Shown piece by piece: positions 17,631-28,861 of a stretch of DNA of 64,000 bases. Numbering within the stretch: the first letter of the stretch is position 1; the number at the start of each line of letters is the position of its first letter. The notes under the pieces are model-generated. The model had not been told where the DNA came from and made no database searches. It saw only the letters and a list, made by a program, of their open reading frames with translations. The stretch is from Hydractinia symbiolongicarpus (Eukaryota > Cnidaria > Hydrozoa > Anthoathecata > Hydractiniidae). Location: assembly GCF_029227915.1 (NCBI RefSeq), contig NC_079880.1, positions 33,723,501 to 33,787,500 on the forward strand. Direction: 5' to 3'. The position numbers were made by a program, and so were the translations under genes.

Positions 17631-18931
17631 AAGTCTGCCTCTGGGCTTTGCCCCAGGAACTATCAAGTCTCTACACTTTCTTACCCAATTATCCCCCTCC
17701 ATTCTTTCCAAGTGCCCCAGCCAATTCAATCTTCTTATCTGGATAACATCTCTAATTCTACGGATACTTAGCCTGCTTCTTAGCTCATCTGAACTCTTTC
17801 TGCGTCTCAGACTGGCGTTACACATTCACCTAACCATTCTCATATCATTCCTTTCTAAACGGTCAAGATCTTCCTGCTTCACTGCCCATGTCTCACTACC
17901 GTACAACATAACACTTCTTACACAGGCCTCGTACAACCTACCTTTTACCTCAATTGACAAGACTCTGCTAGTCAACAAAGGAAGTAACTCTCTGAACTTT
18001 TTCCAAGCAGAACCTATCCTTCAAGTAACACTTCTTCCAACACCCCCTTCACTGCCCAACATATCACCTAAGTAACAGAAGTTCTCAACTATCTCTAACG
18101 AGCCACTGTTGTACATCATTGAAGCTGGAAAAACTTCATTCTCTATAATCTCACCTTTGCAACGCTTACATACAAACTGAATGTCAGCTCTTAACATTCC
18201 ACCAATACTACTGCAATTCTTATGTACCCCATGCTTGCAAGTCTGACAAAAAATTAAGTTACTACCAACCCCTTTCCTGCAAACTCCACAAGGCCACTTT
18301 CCAACTACAAGGTCACACTTGGCTGCAATGCTACTAATCATGACTTTAGACTTTGCTGTGTTCACCCTTAGCCCTTTCTTTTTTAGTCCTTTCTTCCACT
18401 TCTCAAACTTTTCAACTAATTCTTCCATCGACTCTGCTATGAGAACGAAATCATCTGCATACAATAACTCCCATGGACAACCTGTTCTGAACTCCATCGA
18501 CAGCGCTTCTAGGACTAGAACAAACAACAAAGGACTAAGTACAGAACCCTTATGTACACCAACATTTACACTAAATTCATCACTAAGTGAATCGTTAATC
18601 CTGACACGAATTCTAGCATTGCTGTACATAGACTGTACCATTGTAACTAGCCACTCATCCACACCTAATTTTCTCATAGCCCACCAAATAACTTTACATT
18701 GCGCTCTATCAAAAGCTTTCTCTAAATCTACAAAGGCAAAATAGAGATTCTTTCTCTTTCCTAAGTACTTTTCCTGAAGCTGTCTGAGTAAAAATATTGC
18801 ATCTGTAGTGCCACGGCCTGGAACAAAACCAAATTGCATCTTATCTATATCAATTCTTTCTCTAAGTAACTTATCAATCACTCTTTCAATAACTTTCATT
18901 ACTTGATCAACCAACTTCAAACCTCTATAGT
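17631..18931 (-). pseudogene. LINE copy 1, reverse transcriptase with embedded PHD/RING-like finger, broken
   Basis: The 318-residue segment (from 18977 down to a TGA at 18021) carries the reverse transcriptase: DLEKAFD (motif A), a motif B SVLSPLLF and catalytic YADD. A Cys/His finger of the form C-x2-C-x8-C-x2-C-x4-H-x2-C...C-x2-C follows. Past the TGA a second frame continues with the typical C-terminal region (SETWAVK, LNWLGHLERM) and stops abruptly at 17631. The finger within the C-terminal part is typical of a LINE family seen in cnidarians and sponges. The N-terminal part continues at 20027-20135 beyond an inserted DNA transposon. Confidence 0.8.
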
Positions 18932-20020
18932 CAGGCCTGGTCAGGAGACGCGTGCGATTGCATGCGCACACGCCCACACACGCACAAAAAGGTTTACGCG
19001 AGCGATTTATCGCTCACGTAAGAGACTATTTATCAGAATTTTCCAGAGATCCTACGATATATTTTTTTTCACATTTTAAGAGAATCTACTAAATAAGCGG
19101 CACCAAAAACACAAAGCTTATGAAGAATGATTGTGTTATTATGAAGAACATGAGGTAAAGAAAACATTAAGGTCGGCTCCTTTCCTTCATGCTGACACTC
19201 TTATGCTTGGCTGGTGCATTACACTGAGACTGGAACGAAAGACGTAAGACCATTTGGAACCATGCCACAAGTCAGTCCGACCTTCATCGTCACAGAGAAT
19301 ACTGCGAGAAGAGTTCGGACGAATGTTCTCGTGATGTATACCAAAGAAAAAACATGTTGAATAAAGTTTTAAAAATATAGCAAATCTGCCAACACATCAT
19401 TGCGTTCTTCATGTTAAACTGTGTCAGTGACAAGCATTTTCGAAGCATGTCACCGGTGACTTCTGCGATATACAACCTAATGGTGCCCTAACCTAATAAG
19501 TTCATCTAGAAACATAAAAAGCCAGTTGGCAGTGAACTATTAACTTAACAAAGTTCACCATCCAGAAGGTATGTCATTAAGACTTGCACTCCATTTTCAT
19601 TTGTCATCGTCTTAATGGATCAGTGCATCGAATTTATGAGAGGTCTAGCCCTAATAAAAGGTGAATGACAAAAGATATTGCCAGCTGCACAATTTCACTA
19701 CAAAAAAATATTGCCGACACAATGCCGACGCAAATCAGTTGAAATGAATCTCACATCGTTTTATTGCCGACATAAAAAAATTCTAATTTTAAGGGCTCTC
19801 GATCGAGTGTTTTTGTTGATATATTTGATCAGCGACGACTGGATTATTTTTAGTTTTATTTTACAGATCAAGCATGTTGATGTCGTAACTTTTTGTTTCA
19901 TTGACCACTCACCCAAACTAATTTGCACAAGCTTTTGTGATCGCACGTGGATCGCTCACGCAGATTAATTTACGTGAGCGATTTACCGCTCGCGGGGGTA
20001 AATTTTCCCGACCGGGCCTG
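18932..20020. mobile_element. DNA transposon (non-autonomous, 1.09 kb) inserted in LINE copy 1
   Basis: The ends CAGGCCTGGTCAGGA and (reverse complement) CAGGCCCGGTCGGGA form terminal inverted repeats. TATAGT flanks both sides (18926-18931 and 20021-20026), a 6-bp target duplication. Removing the element rejoins the LINE reading frame across the site. Subterminal palindromes of the type GAGCGATTTATCGCTC occur at both ends. No transposase ORF is seen. A CAG start suggests hAT-like ends, but 6 bp is short for that group. Confidence 0.85.
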
Positions 20021-20026
20021 TATAGT

Positions 20027-20135
20027 TACCTCTTTCTAATGCATCACCCTTGCCCTTGAAACAATTCACTATTACACTCGACTGCCACTCACTCGGAATA
20101 GCGCAATAGCTCTGAGTAGCACCATGTTAATGATA
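20027..20135 (-). pseudogene. LINE copy 1, upstream portion of reverse transcriptase
   Basis: On the minus strand this reads a PSEW...NCFKGKGD...RGNY stretch, the region just before the reverse transcriptase core, and resumes exactly at the far side of the inserted transposon (18931). It is truncated on its 5' side near 20135. Confidence 0.7.
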
Positions 20136-20155
20136 ATACAATACAAGCTGTAGCA

Positions 20156-20515
20156 GTGTGTTGTGGCGCTGTAGATTAGTGGTTATAGCTTTCGTACTCT
20201 GTGCGGGAGACCGGGGTTCGATTCCTCTTGACGGCGATTCAACATGGGCGAGTGAATGTTACCATAGCCCCGGGTTAACCCAAGCCATGTGAGGGAAATT
20301 GGGGAGATGGCACACTGTGTGGGCCGTTGGATGTTGCCAGGAGTTGTCTAGTAGAGCGTGGGCCCTACTAATTGGGTCTGCGTAGCTCAAAATGAGCATT
20401 AAATACTCTAGGACTCTCCATCTAAGCCATGGCCCCTCCTGGAAATAATAGACAGGGTATATCCCTCGATATTTGTGAGGCTAGCCATGTAAAATATGCA
20501 CATCTATCTATCTAG
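20156..20515 (+). mobile_element. tRNA-derived SINE 1
   Basis: A pol III A box TAGATTAGTGG (20172-20182) and B box GGTTCGATTCC (20215-20225) at the normal spacing are followed by a ~270-bp body and an ATCT-repeat tail. It is not a functional tRNA: no cloverleaf is evident. Confidence 0.8.
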
Positions 20516-21100
20516 CAGTCAGGAGACTGGCCACTAGCAAAAGCTAATCTAAGGAGGCCACCTTTAGGTATAGTTTCAAAACTATTTTTGTTTATGAGCA
20601 ATATGGAAAAAATAAAAATTTTAAGAGTTGTAAATTTGGAGAGTGTTCCAGTGTTTTATTGCTTCATAGTGAATAGAATCCGTACCATATGTTAAAGTCC
20701 TAATAGATGGTATAGAAAGAAGTTTGTAGGAGCATCCTCTAGTTACAGTACAGTCCAGATGTAAGCATACGCGCACGCTCAACTTGCAAAAAAAATTGCT
20801 TTCATTCAAAAAACAATAGGATAGCGAGTTCCTTTCAAATTGTGCGAAATTAATTGCTTCGTGTTAAAAACAAAAGCATAGCAAGAATCATTGTTTATAA
20901 ACAATACTCTGCGAGAGAAAAAGTTAAACACGAAGGCCATTGAATTTATATTTTTTTAACAACGAAACTAATTATAGTAACGCGATTTTAATCTCGATAT
21001 ATATAAAAAACACAAGCTATTTTAAAAAACAACAAATCCAATGATCTAAATAATTAAAAAAAAAATAAGCAAGGAGGTTTAAAAGAGAAGGAGACACATC
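20516..21100. other. AT-rich spacer
   Basis: AT-rich sequence with A-runs between the SINE and the satellite array. No gene seen. Confidence 0.5.
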
Positions 21101-21102
21101 TT

Positions 21103-21440
21103 CGCAAAAACATTTCTATCGCCGTTTTTCGTTTTTAAACTTTTAAAAAATTGATCTAAAAAAACATTTCTATCGCTGTTTTTCGTTTTTAAACTTTAAA
21201 AATGCGATCTAAAAAAACATTTCTATCGCCGTTTTTCGTTTTTATACTTTTAAAATGCGATCTTAAAAAAACATTTCTCTCGCCGTTTTTCGTTTTTAAA
21301 CTTTTAAAATGCGATCTAAAAAAACATTTCTGTCGCCGTTTTTCGTTTTTAAACTTTTAAAATGCGATCTAAAAAAACATTTCTATCGCCGCTATTCATT
21401 TTTAAACTTTTAAAAAGCGATCTAAAAAACTTTTCTATCA
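21103..21440 (+). repeat. ~56-bp satellite array, forward orientation
   Basis: About six units of AAAAAACATTTCTATCGCCG + TTTTTCGTTTTTAAACTTTT + AAAATGCGATCT. The reverse complement of the same unit forms the array at 35213-35475. Confidence 0.9.
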
Positions 21441-21844
21441 AAATTAAAGTTTCAATCTTTGTTAAAATATAATAATTTCTATCGCTTAAGAGCTTTACTT
21501 AATCCGTGCAACCAACAATGCCTTCTTGCTAGTTTATTTAGTTTCCATGCAAAACTTTTATTTAATAAAACTATTAAACAATGGCTCTTCGTGTCACATT
21601 GATAGAGTTGATAACATTTGCGATTATGCTATTGGAAATAGTTATGTTAACACTATTTAACAATAGTTACGCGCAGTTATAATAAGCTATTTTTTCTTCA
21701 ATAATCTTTTGTTTATTACGTTTATATAGATATATATAGATATAGATATATATATGTAACAAGCGTACTAAGTACTTTAATTTCTTTTTCATTAAAGAGT
21801 GCTCAATAAGATAATAGAGCAAATACAGTGTGTAGAATGAAAAA

Positions 21845-21898
21845 AACAACTTCGTTTGGAACTCAAAGTTTCATGCGTTCTTTGAACACAATCTTCAG
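21845..21898 (-). ncRNA. Hammerhead-like motif in Penelope tail 1
   Basis: On the minus strand CTGAAGA is followed by a stem TGTGTTC/GAACGCA with a three-base AAA loop, then GAAA, a short second stem and a GTT triplet. This is the order CUGANGA - stem II - GAAA - stem III - NUH of hammerhead ribozymes, which are known in Penelope-like elements. A stem I is not convincing, so activity is doubtful. Confidence 0.4.
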
Positions 21899-22244
21899 CC
21901 AACTGACTAAAAATTTACAAAGTTTACGTTTAATATTCAATATCATGTTCTCACGTATATGCAATGACTTCATTTGACGTCAGTCATTAGTGTCAAAATT
22001 GGCCAACAAGAATTTGTTTTGGTGTCTACATTTTGATATAAGTTTATTTTTTCTGGTTCAAAAGGTTGTTTCCTTTAAAGGTTAAAATTTCATACTTTTC
22101 GTTAAGGCAGAGGTTACAGTTTTTTAAATTGGGTTTATACGTGGAACATTTTTTGATAATTTTCCATCGAATTTTCGGGTTTCCTTTTTCTTCTTCAATC
22201 GCCATACTTCTTTTGATAAAGTATAGTATAGTGTATTCTGACAA
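21845..22244 (-). pseudogene. Penelope-like element 3' fragment (GIY-YIG C-terminal region and tail)
   Basis: From 22244 the minus strand encodes a Lys-rich segment with WKIIKK, the NCNLCLNEK cysteine pair and LLN. After a frame break it continues with SKCRHQNKFLL near 22000, then a stop. This is the conserved C-terminal part of the GIY-YIG endonuclease region of Penelope-like retroelements. Its 3' tail contains the CTGAAGA-stem-GAAA motif described separately. The element is strongly 5'-truncated. Confidence 0.7.
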
Positions 22245-22773
22245 TAATTTCAGGTTACAACAACCTTTAGGGTCAGCTCATAATAAATAGATAAAAAACA
22301 AAAACAAAAAAAACCCCAAAAAAACCAGAAAATAAAAATAATTAAATAATAAACTCCCTGGACAAGAATGGAAGCTCGGTAAAGAACATGGATAAGATTT
22401 GAATAAACCTTATAGCAGCTACCTAAAAGGAATTGAACAAGGAGGCTTCTCAGTCAATTTGAGTAAATACATTTACACTGCGATTTCAAATACATCTGTG
22501 TACCAGGTATGAAATACTAGGATTTTAAATTTTTAATACTTTTTAAAATGTAATTGGTAAAATATTTAACTTTGCTTTAGATTATAAATAAAATTTGAAA
22601 AAAAGGCAATTAAAAAAAAATAATGATCGCAAAACAATCAAACAAACACAAACAAACAAGAAAAGAGTATGATAATAACGAAATTAGTGAGGTTAATCTG
22701 AAAAAAAAAAAAATAAAAAAAAATAAATAAAAAATTGTTCAAACACCCCATTCACAAAGACACTCCTCCCTAT

Positions 22774-24664
22774 CTAATATATGAAATTAGTAATATCCAG
22801 ATCATAATAATATAATTGGTCTTTATCAGACCATAATTTGTCTAGCTTCATTTTAAATTGATTCACTGTGTTACATGACACTGTGTCCTCAGGTAAAGAA
22901 TTCCATAAAGTCACTACAAGATTCGTGAATGAGAACTTTCGCAAATCCAAGCTACAGCTTCTTTTAAAAAGTGCTTTATCGTGTCCTCTGGTGTTAGACA
23001 ATTTTGGCAATAACAAGTTCTCAGTAACAGCTTCGTCATAAACATTATTAGTTATCTTGAATGTCTCAATCATATCTGCTCGATATCTTCTGTAGAATAA
23101 TGAGGGAAGTTTCAGTAACCTGAGCCTTTCATCATATGTTAAATCCTTCATACCTGGGAGCATTTTCGTAGCTCTACGTTGTACGTTTTCCACAATCAAC
23201 ATGTCCTTTTTCAAGAATGTACACCATACTGTGTTAGCATACTCAATATGTGGTCTGACAAGGGATGTGAACAACAAGACAAAGTTTTCATTATCCATAT
23301 AGTCAAATGTCCTTCGAATCAAGCCCATAATCTGATTTGCTTTTTTAACCTTTGATGAAATGTGGTTTGAAAATACCAAGATCTTCTTCACAACTTGTAT
23401 TTCTAAGGGCGGAACCATTCATAACGTAATTGCATGGACTTGATAGTCTATTTTTTGTAGTTATTCTCATTGCAACACATTTATCTGGATGAAATTTCAA
23501 CAGGGTATTATTAGACCACTGCACTATACTATTTAGATCTTCTTGTAGTTTGCGAGAGTCCTCACTCGAAAATATTTTACGAAATAATTTATTATCATCA
23601 GCAAATAAGAATATATCCGAGTATTGAACTTCCTGTATTATGGTATTAATGTAAATCACAAACAAAATTGGTCCTAACACAGATCCCTGTGGAACCCCAC
23701 TAATCACTTCAGCCCAGTCTGACTCTTCACCATTTATCACCACGCGTTGGAATCGGTTTGATAGAAAGTCCTTGAAACTGAAGTATTGCTATCAACCTAT
23801 TGTGTGGTACTTTATCAAAGGCTTTCATAAAATCACAATAAATTACATCTACTGCTCCCCCACTATCAAGAATCTCAGTCCACTTATCCAAAACTTTGAT
23901 TACCTGTAGTACTGTGGATCTTCCAGATATAAACCCATATTGCTTATTAGACAACAAACCATTATCTACCAAAAATTTCACGAGTGCATCTTTAATAAAT
24001 GATTCAAGGATTTTACATAAAATTGATGTTAAACTTACAGGACGGTAGTTTGTTGGTAAGTTCTTGTCTCCTTTTTTGAATATAGCACTAATATTAGTAA
24101 CTTCCATTTCTCAGGTACAGTTGCAGATATCAAGGAATTGTTAAAAATTTCAGTTATTGCTGGCGTTAATACATCTGCAAGCTCTTTCAATACACGTGGA
24201 TGCATATTGTCGGGTCCAGGGGACTTAGAAATATTGAGGTTACATAACTTGTCATACACCATTTTTTCTGTTATGGTAATACTAAGACTATTCACAATGT
24301 TTGGTTTATTCTTTGGCGTCCAAGTCCCTGGTGGTTCTGATGTAAATACACTTGCAAAGAATTCTGATAAAGTGTCGACTTTTTCTTTACTTGACTCAGC
24401 TAATTTACCATCAGTTCTTTTTAAACTGGGTATTTCTGATTTAGATTTGCGCTTGTTGTTAACATATTTCCAGAACTGTTTTGGGTTTTTCTTAGCAGCT
24501 TTAGATATAGACTTTTCTGTGGCTTTAACACATTTTCTTGTTAAATTTCTGAGTTGATTGCTTATTTTACGGTATTCTAAATAATCCTGTCCATCCCTTG
24601 TTTGTAAATATTTTTTCCACAACTTATGCTTTTTTCTTAGTTTGGCTAATGCATTTCTGTCCAA
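22774..24664 (-). pseudogene. CR1-like LINE ORF2, linker and reverse transcriptase, several frameshifts
   Basis: Four overlapping open segments (24664-24035, 24107-23727, 23743-23345, 23418-22774) together give a complete reverse transcriptase region: SPGPDNMHP and NYRPVSLTS before the core, DFMKAFDKV (motif A), GVPQGSVLGP (motif B), FADDN (catalytic) and the C-terminal HIEYANTVW domain. The frame changes near 24090, 23735 and 23400 make this copy inactive. Order and motifs fit the CR1/Rex-type LINEs. Confidence 0.85.
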
Positions 24665-24741
24665 AGGTGCTTTGTGTTTCTTTTGGCTATTTACTTTACT
24701 GCGAGGAATAAATTTATTACAAGCTTCCGTGAGAGTTTTAC

Positions 24742-25602
24742 TTAATATATCCCACTGCAGATTTTAAATCGCTCATCGAATAATTTGTCCATACTGGTAT
24801 AATCACCTTTATGATATTGTGGAACAGATTTTTTCCTTATTTCATTCACTTCACATTTAAAAACCACTTCTACCACGGAATGGTCACTTTTGCCGAGAGG
24901 AGAAAACGTGTTACAAGTTTCTATAAAATCATCGTCATTTGTAATGACAAGATCAAGTATTGATGGGTTATTATTTCCTCTCCCTCTGGCGGGTTTTGTA
25001 ATCAACTGATTGAAGTAGCAGTCTCTTAGACATTCAATAAAATTCAAGCTCTCTTCATTACCATGGGCCGTCCAATTATCCCAGTCAATTTTTGGATAAT
25101 TAAAATCACCATTTACTAATATGTGACTGTATCTAGGAGCAGACAAAGCTCTTAACAACCCATTGATTTTAAGGGTATTATCTGCAGTGCTTTTGGGGCT
25201 TCTGTACACATATACAAATAAAAAAATATCTGACCTATAAAGTTTTATTTCCAATGCCAATACTTCAACAGGTGGATCATCAACAATATCACGTAAGTCT
25301 ATAACATTGTACTTGATAGATCTTTTAATATAAACAATAATTCCACGACCAACATCAGTGTTAATTAAAACAGGTTCTAAGGAGTAGTTTGCAATCTGAT
25401 ATTCCACAAGTGACAGTGTACGGGAATAACTTTTGGGTTTTACTTCAGATATGGCAATTATATCAGGCTGTTCATGTAGTCTAGCTTCCAGATCTTGTTT
25501 TTTGAATTTAGTAAAAACGTCTGAATTTGTACTCCAGATTTTCAATGATTTTCTTGAGTAATGGCCTGTTTGATTTTTATTTTTACTATTTTGCGATTCC
25601 AC
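24742..25602 (-). pseudogene. CR1-like LINE ORF2, apurinic endonuclease domain
   Basis: A 286-codon segment with the endonuclease/exonuclease/phosphatase fold signs: an Asn/Glu-rich start, VNGDFNYPKIDW (catalytic Asp-Asn) and the SDHS catalytic His motif near its end. It ends at a stop (24742) before the linker, so it is separated by a break from the reverse transcriptase part. The enzyme nicks the chromosomal target for target-primed reverse transcription. Confidence 0.85.
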
Positions 25603-25612
25603 GGTGGACCTC

Positions 25613-26656
25613 TCACCTTGTATATGAAGTTTTTTGGAACATCACTTGTGTACGGCTCATTTTATTTGCCTGAGTTAGCAATTCTTTGTCCTTCTTTCGT
25701 TCCTCCACGGACATATCATGAGCAACACCTATTGATTGCAAATCCTGAGGACAGTCCTCATTTCCAAGTTTTTTACAATTGCTCATAATATTGGATTTTA
25801 TATTGATACTAGCAAACTCAACTTTTAGCGGCCTATGTTTAGGCATTTCCACAGGAACAGTCTGATTATCATTGTCACTACTTTGTTTATCAACATTACC
25901 CAGTCTGCTACATTTAAATTTTACATCTATTCTTTCACAAAGAAAATCAACTAAATTAGTAACTATTGCCTTGTCACGTTCTTTTCTGTCATTATCAGTT
26001 GACTCATTAAGGTTAAAAATAATAATGTTTTTCTCTCTGCATAAATTGTCATTGACTGCTTCAGTTATTTGTAAAATAACATCCTTATTGGAATTCTGCA
26101 CAAGAGGCTTTTCCTGAGTGACACTTGCTTGAATATCATTATTGACAACGTTTTCACATGCATCAATTCTAAGTTTTTGTTCATTTAACTGTACTTGCAA
26201 TTGAGAAATGTTATTAGTAATATTGGTTGTATCCACTTTGCTTGTCAGATCTTGTTCAAGTTTTGTGTAATTTTCTTCTAATATTTCAAGTCTATTTATG
26301 ATACTACTCAAATATTCATTGTTTTTTTCCTCAATTTCTATGTCTGTTGAAATAGCTTGCATGGCAGGATTTAAACAAGTTGTACAAAACCACAAACTTC
26401 CTTTTACGTCATTAATTGATTTTAAAGATTCTCGAGTAACATCACTACATACTGTACAATAGCATCTACCACATCGACTACATTTGATTTGGTCATCTTC
26501 TGATAACATCAATGTCACACAGATACCACTATCGCATTTTAATTTCTCACTTGTATTATTGACATCAGTGCTTTTGTTCAAATCATTTACATCATCAGTA
26601 TATCGAGATGGAACTTTTTTTGGTCGAGTAGATCTCCATACCTGTGATTCATCCAT
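25613..26656 (-). CDS. CR1-like LINE ORF1 protein (347 aa)
   Basis: An intact 347-codon ORF immediately upstream of ORF2. It has a PHD-like finger (Cys/His residues about 40-95, with CSRCGRCYC), a coiled coil (about 108-170) and an RRM-like part (about 190-260, with NIIIFNL). This is the usual layout of CR1/L2-clade ORF1 proteins, which bind the element RNA and form trimers. ORF1 is open while ORF2 is broken. Confidence 0.75.
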   Translation of the reverse strand: MDESQVWRSTRPKKVPSRYTDDVNDLNKSTDVNNTSEKLKCDSGICVTLMLSEDDQIKCSRCGRCYCTVCSDVTRESLKSINDVKGSLWFCTTCLNPAMQAISTDIEIEEKNNEYLSSIINRLEILEENYTKLEQDLTSKVDTTNITNNISQLQVQLNEQKLRIDACENVVNNDIQASVTQEKPLVQNSNKDVILQITEAVNDNLCREKNIIIFNLNESTDNDRKERDKAIVTNLVDFLCERIDVKFKCSRLGNVDKQSSDNDNQTVPVEMPKHRPLKVEFASINIKSNIMSNCKKLGNEDCPQDLQSIGVAHDMSVEERKKDKELLTQANKMSRTQVMFQKTSYTR

Positions 26657-26896
26657 AAGTGCGGGCCGACAAAGGTAACCTTGTCTCCTATCAGAACCAG
26701 CAAATGTGTGATGCCTCCTTCAGCTTTGAGAAACCCAAACGCAACCAACCAACTTCTGGGTGTATCTCAGACTAAGTTGTCTCCACACCTGGCTTTCATC
26801 TTTAAGGTGCTTCACGAACTAATTTGTTTCCACACCTGCTTGATCTTAAACTTAAACTTAAACTCAGGGACCTAGAAATAGTGTGAGTTTTTTTCT

Positions 26897-27711
26897 GAGA
26901 GATAAAGCTGTATCATTCATGTATCAGTGTTGAATGATTTCTTATGGTTTGCGTAACGTTTTTTAAATGCCACTTTGCTAATGCCAATATAATTTGCCTC
27001 ATACCGTGGATTTTCTTCAGACATCAGATTAGCTAGGTAAACAATGCATGGTGTTAGGCATTGGTGGTTTAGGGGACATTGTTCTTTTTTGATGCAGTTG
27101 CAGTTTTGTTCTTTTTGGGAAGGTTTGGTGTTAATAATGTTTTTATTATGGGCATCTATGTGTTGTTTCATGTTAGGCACGCAACTGTAACTTACTGTAA
27201 CATTGTTTCGGTTGAATATTTTGTGATACTTATGTTTTCTAGTAAAATGTTTGTCGATTAGTGATAAAAATTGCTTTGCGATTCTTGTTTTAACATGTAC
27301 GCTGTAGGGGGGATTAAACCAAATTATATTTCTTTTTCTGTTTTTTCTGTTATTGTTTTTCTGTTTGTTTGTGTATGTAACTTTTTTGGAATAACCTGAG
27401 TTTTTGAGCGCTTGTTCGTCGTAAGGTGTAGATTGGTAAAATATTTTTTCGTTTGCAGACAGTAGTAAAAGTCGTTCTTCTAAGGCTATTGGAACTTGTT
27501 TAATAATTGAAGGTGGATGGTTGGATTCTACGTTTATGTAACTGGTTTCGTCATTAGGTTTACGGTAAGGTTTATAGGTTCCGTTGTTTAAGTTGAAGGT
27601 ACAATCCAAATAGTTTACAATTTTCATGTTACTCTGGATTGTTATTACAATTACCGCAGGAATAAATTGTGGCGGATTTTGCAACTTTAGAATCTAAAAG
27701 TGACCGATCCG
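26897..27711 (-). pseudogene. Penelope-like element fragment (RT end and GIY-YIG domain), longer tandem copy
   Basis: The 255-residue ORF (26917-27684) has a reverse-transcriptase end (VNYLDCTFNL, YRKPND), a basic linker, the CNC-x7-CPLN-x3-C zinc-binding motif and YIGIS, the core of a GIY-YIG endonuclease. This is the domain order of Penelope-like elements. It is 5'-truncated and has a frame break right after KKSFN. Its right part is duplicated at 27769-28141. Confidence 0.85.
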
Positions 27712-27766
27712 CAAAAATTTTTGTACTTGACCGTAGAATTTGTCTGTAAAAATACATTATCAGACT
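27712..27766. repeat. 55-bp flanking direct repeat (first copy)
   Basis: The segment from TTGTACTTGACCGTAGAATT to CATTATCAGACT recurs at 28200-28251, so the two Penelope pieces are interleaved with a second direct repeat. Confidence 0.8.
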
Positions 27767-27768
27767 AT

Positions 27769-28141
27769 CAGAGATAAAGCTGTATCATTCATGTATCAGT
27801 GTTGAATGATTTCTTATGGTTTGCGTAACGTTTTTTAAATGCCACTTTGCTAATGCCAATATAATTTGCCTCATACCGTGGATTTTCTTCAGACATCAGA
27901 TTAGCTAGGTAAACAATGCATGGTGTTAGGCATTGGTGGTTTAGGGGACATTGTTCTTTTTTGATGCAGTTGCAGTTTTGTTCTTTTTGGGAAGGTTTGG
28001 TGTTAATAATGTTTTTATTATGGGCATCTATGTGTTGTTTCATGTTAGGCACGCAACTGTAACTTACTGTAACATTGTTTCGGTTGAATATTTTGTGATA
28101 CTTATGTTTTCTAGTAAAATGTTTGTCGATTAGTGATAAAA
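27769..28141 (-). pseudogene. Penelope-like fragment, shorter tandem copy
   Basis: Same sequence as 26897-27268 at an offset of 872, including the same frame break after KKSFN. It encodes only the cysteine motif and the GIY-YIG core (ORF 27789-28052). Truncated copies in direct tandem are typical of Penelope-like insertions. Confidence 0.85.
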
Positions 28142-28330
28142 AAGACTTTCAAAGATGGTGGAAAACATTTCAAAAACACAGTTTTTCATAGCCAATTTAA
28201 AATTTTTGTACTTGACCGTAGAATTTGTCTGTAAAAATACATTATCAGACTTTTCGTACATATCCAAAATAATGGAGTTCTTGGTGAAAATCTGCTTCGC
28301 TCATTGCACAAAATGAAATTGCAGTTAGCT

Positions 28331-28861
28331 TACTCTTTTCTGCTTAATTGTGGAGGGGGGTTCAAATTGCACTTTTTCGAATTTTTCACCCCTAAAATCA
28401 TTTTATAATGACCCCCCCCATTTTATCGAAATTTGAGAATGAGACCCACCTCATTTTATTATCACCCCCCCCCCCCCTCATAATAAGTTTTTTGGATATC
28501 ACAAAGCAGCATCTTTTCTTATAATCAAAACACAGCTCTCTTTTGGAACGAATCTCAAGAACAAATACTATTTACAGGTTAAAAATAACAAATTTTAACA
28601 AAATGTTGGCACAGTTTATTTCTTAAACATGTCAAAAGCATTGTTATCTTTATTTTTAGTTGTTTCACTAGTAGTTTATTTATAGTTAGTCGTTTTAACC
28701 CCCCCCCCCCCCCCCCCCCCTCCCGCCATTTTACAGAAAATCTTGTAATACTCCCTTAGGTCATTATATTATGACTCCCCACTTTAAGAAATTTTTTCCC
28801 AGAGTACCCACCCCTTTTCTTATTCGACCCCCCCCCCCCTACAATTAAGCACAAAAGAGTA
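28331..28861. mobile_element. MITE with TACTCTTTT ends and poly-C tracts (531 bp)
   Basis: TACTCTTTT-C/G-TGCTTAATTGT followed by a G-run (left) is matched by its reverse complement at the right end. Inside are several C-runs of 7 to 22 (near 28407, 28466, 28698 and 28826), each next to an ATTTTAT-like word, as though a short unit had multiplied. No ORF. Confidence 0.75.

Larger units (their letters stand above)
22700..26880 (-). mobile_element. Near-complete CR1-like LINE
   Basis: Contains a 5' leader (26657-26880), ORF1, and ORF2 with endonuclease and reverse transcriptase, followed on the minus strand by a short 3' region. Both ends are approximate. Confidence 0.75.

Noticed and set aside
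20161-20235. Functional tRNA gene
   Set aside because: A and B boxes are present, but there is no proper cloverleaf or acceptor stem, and the body and repeat tail are those of a SINE.
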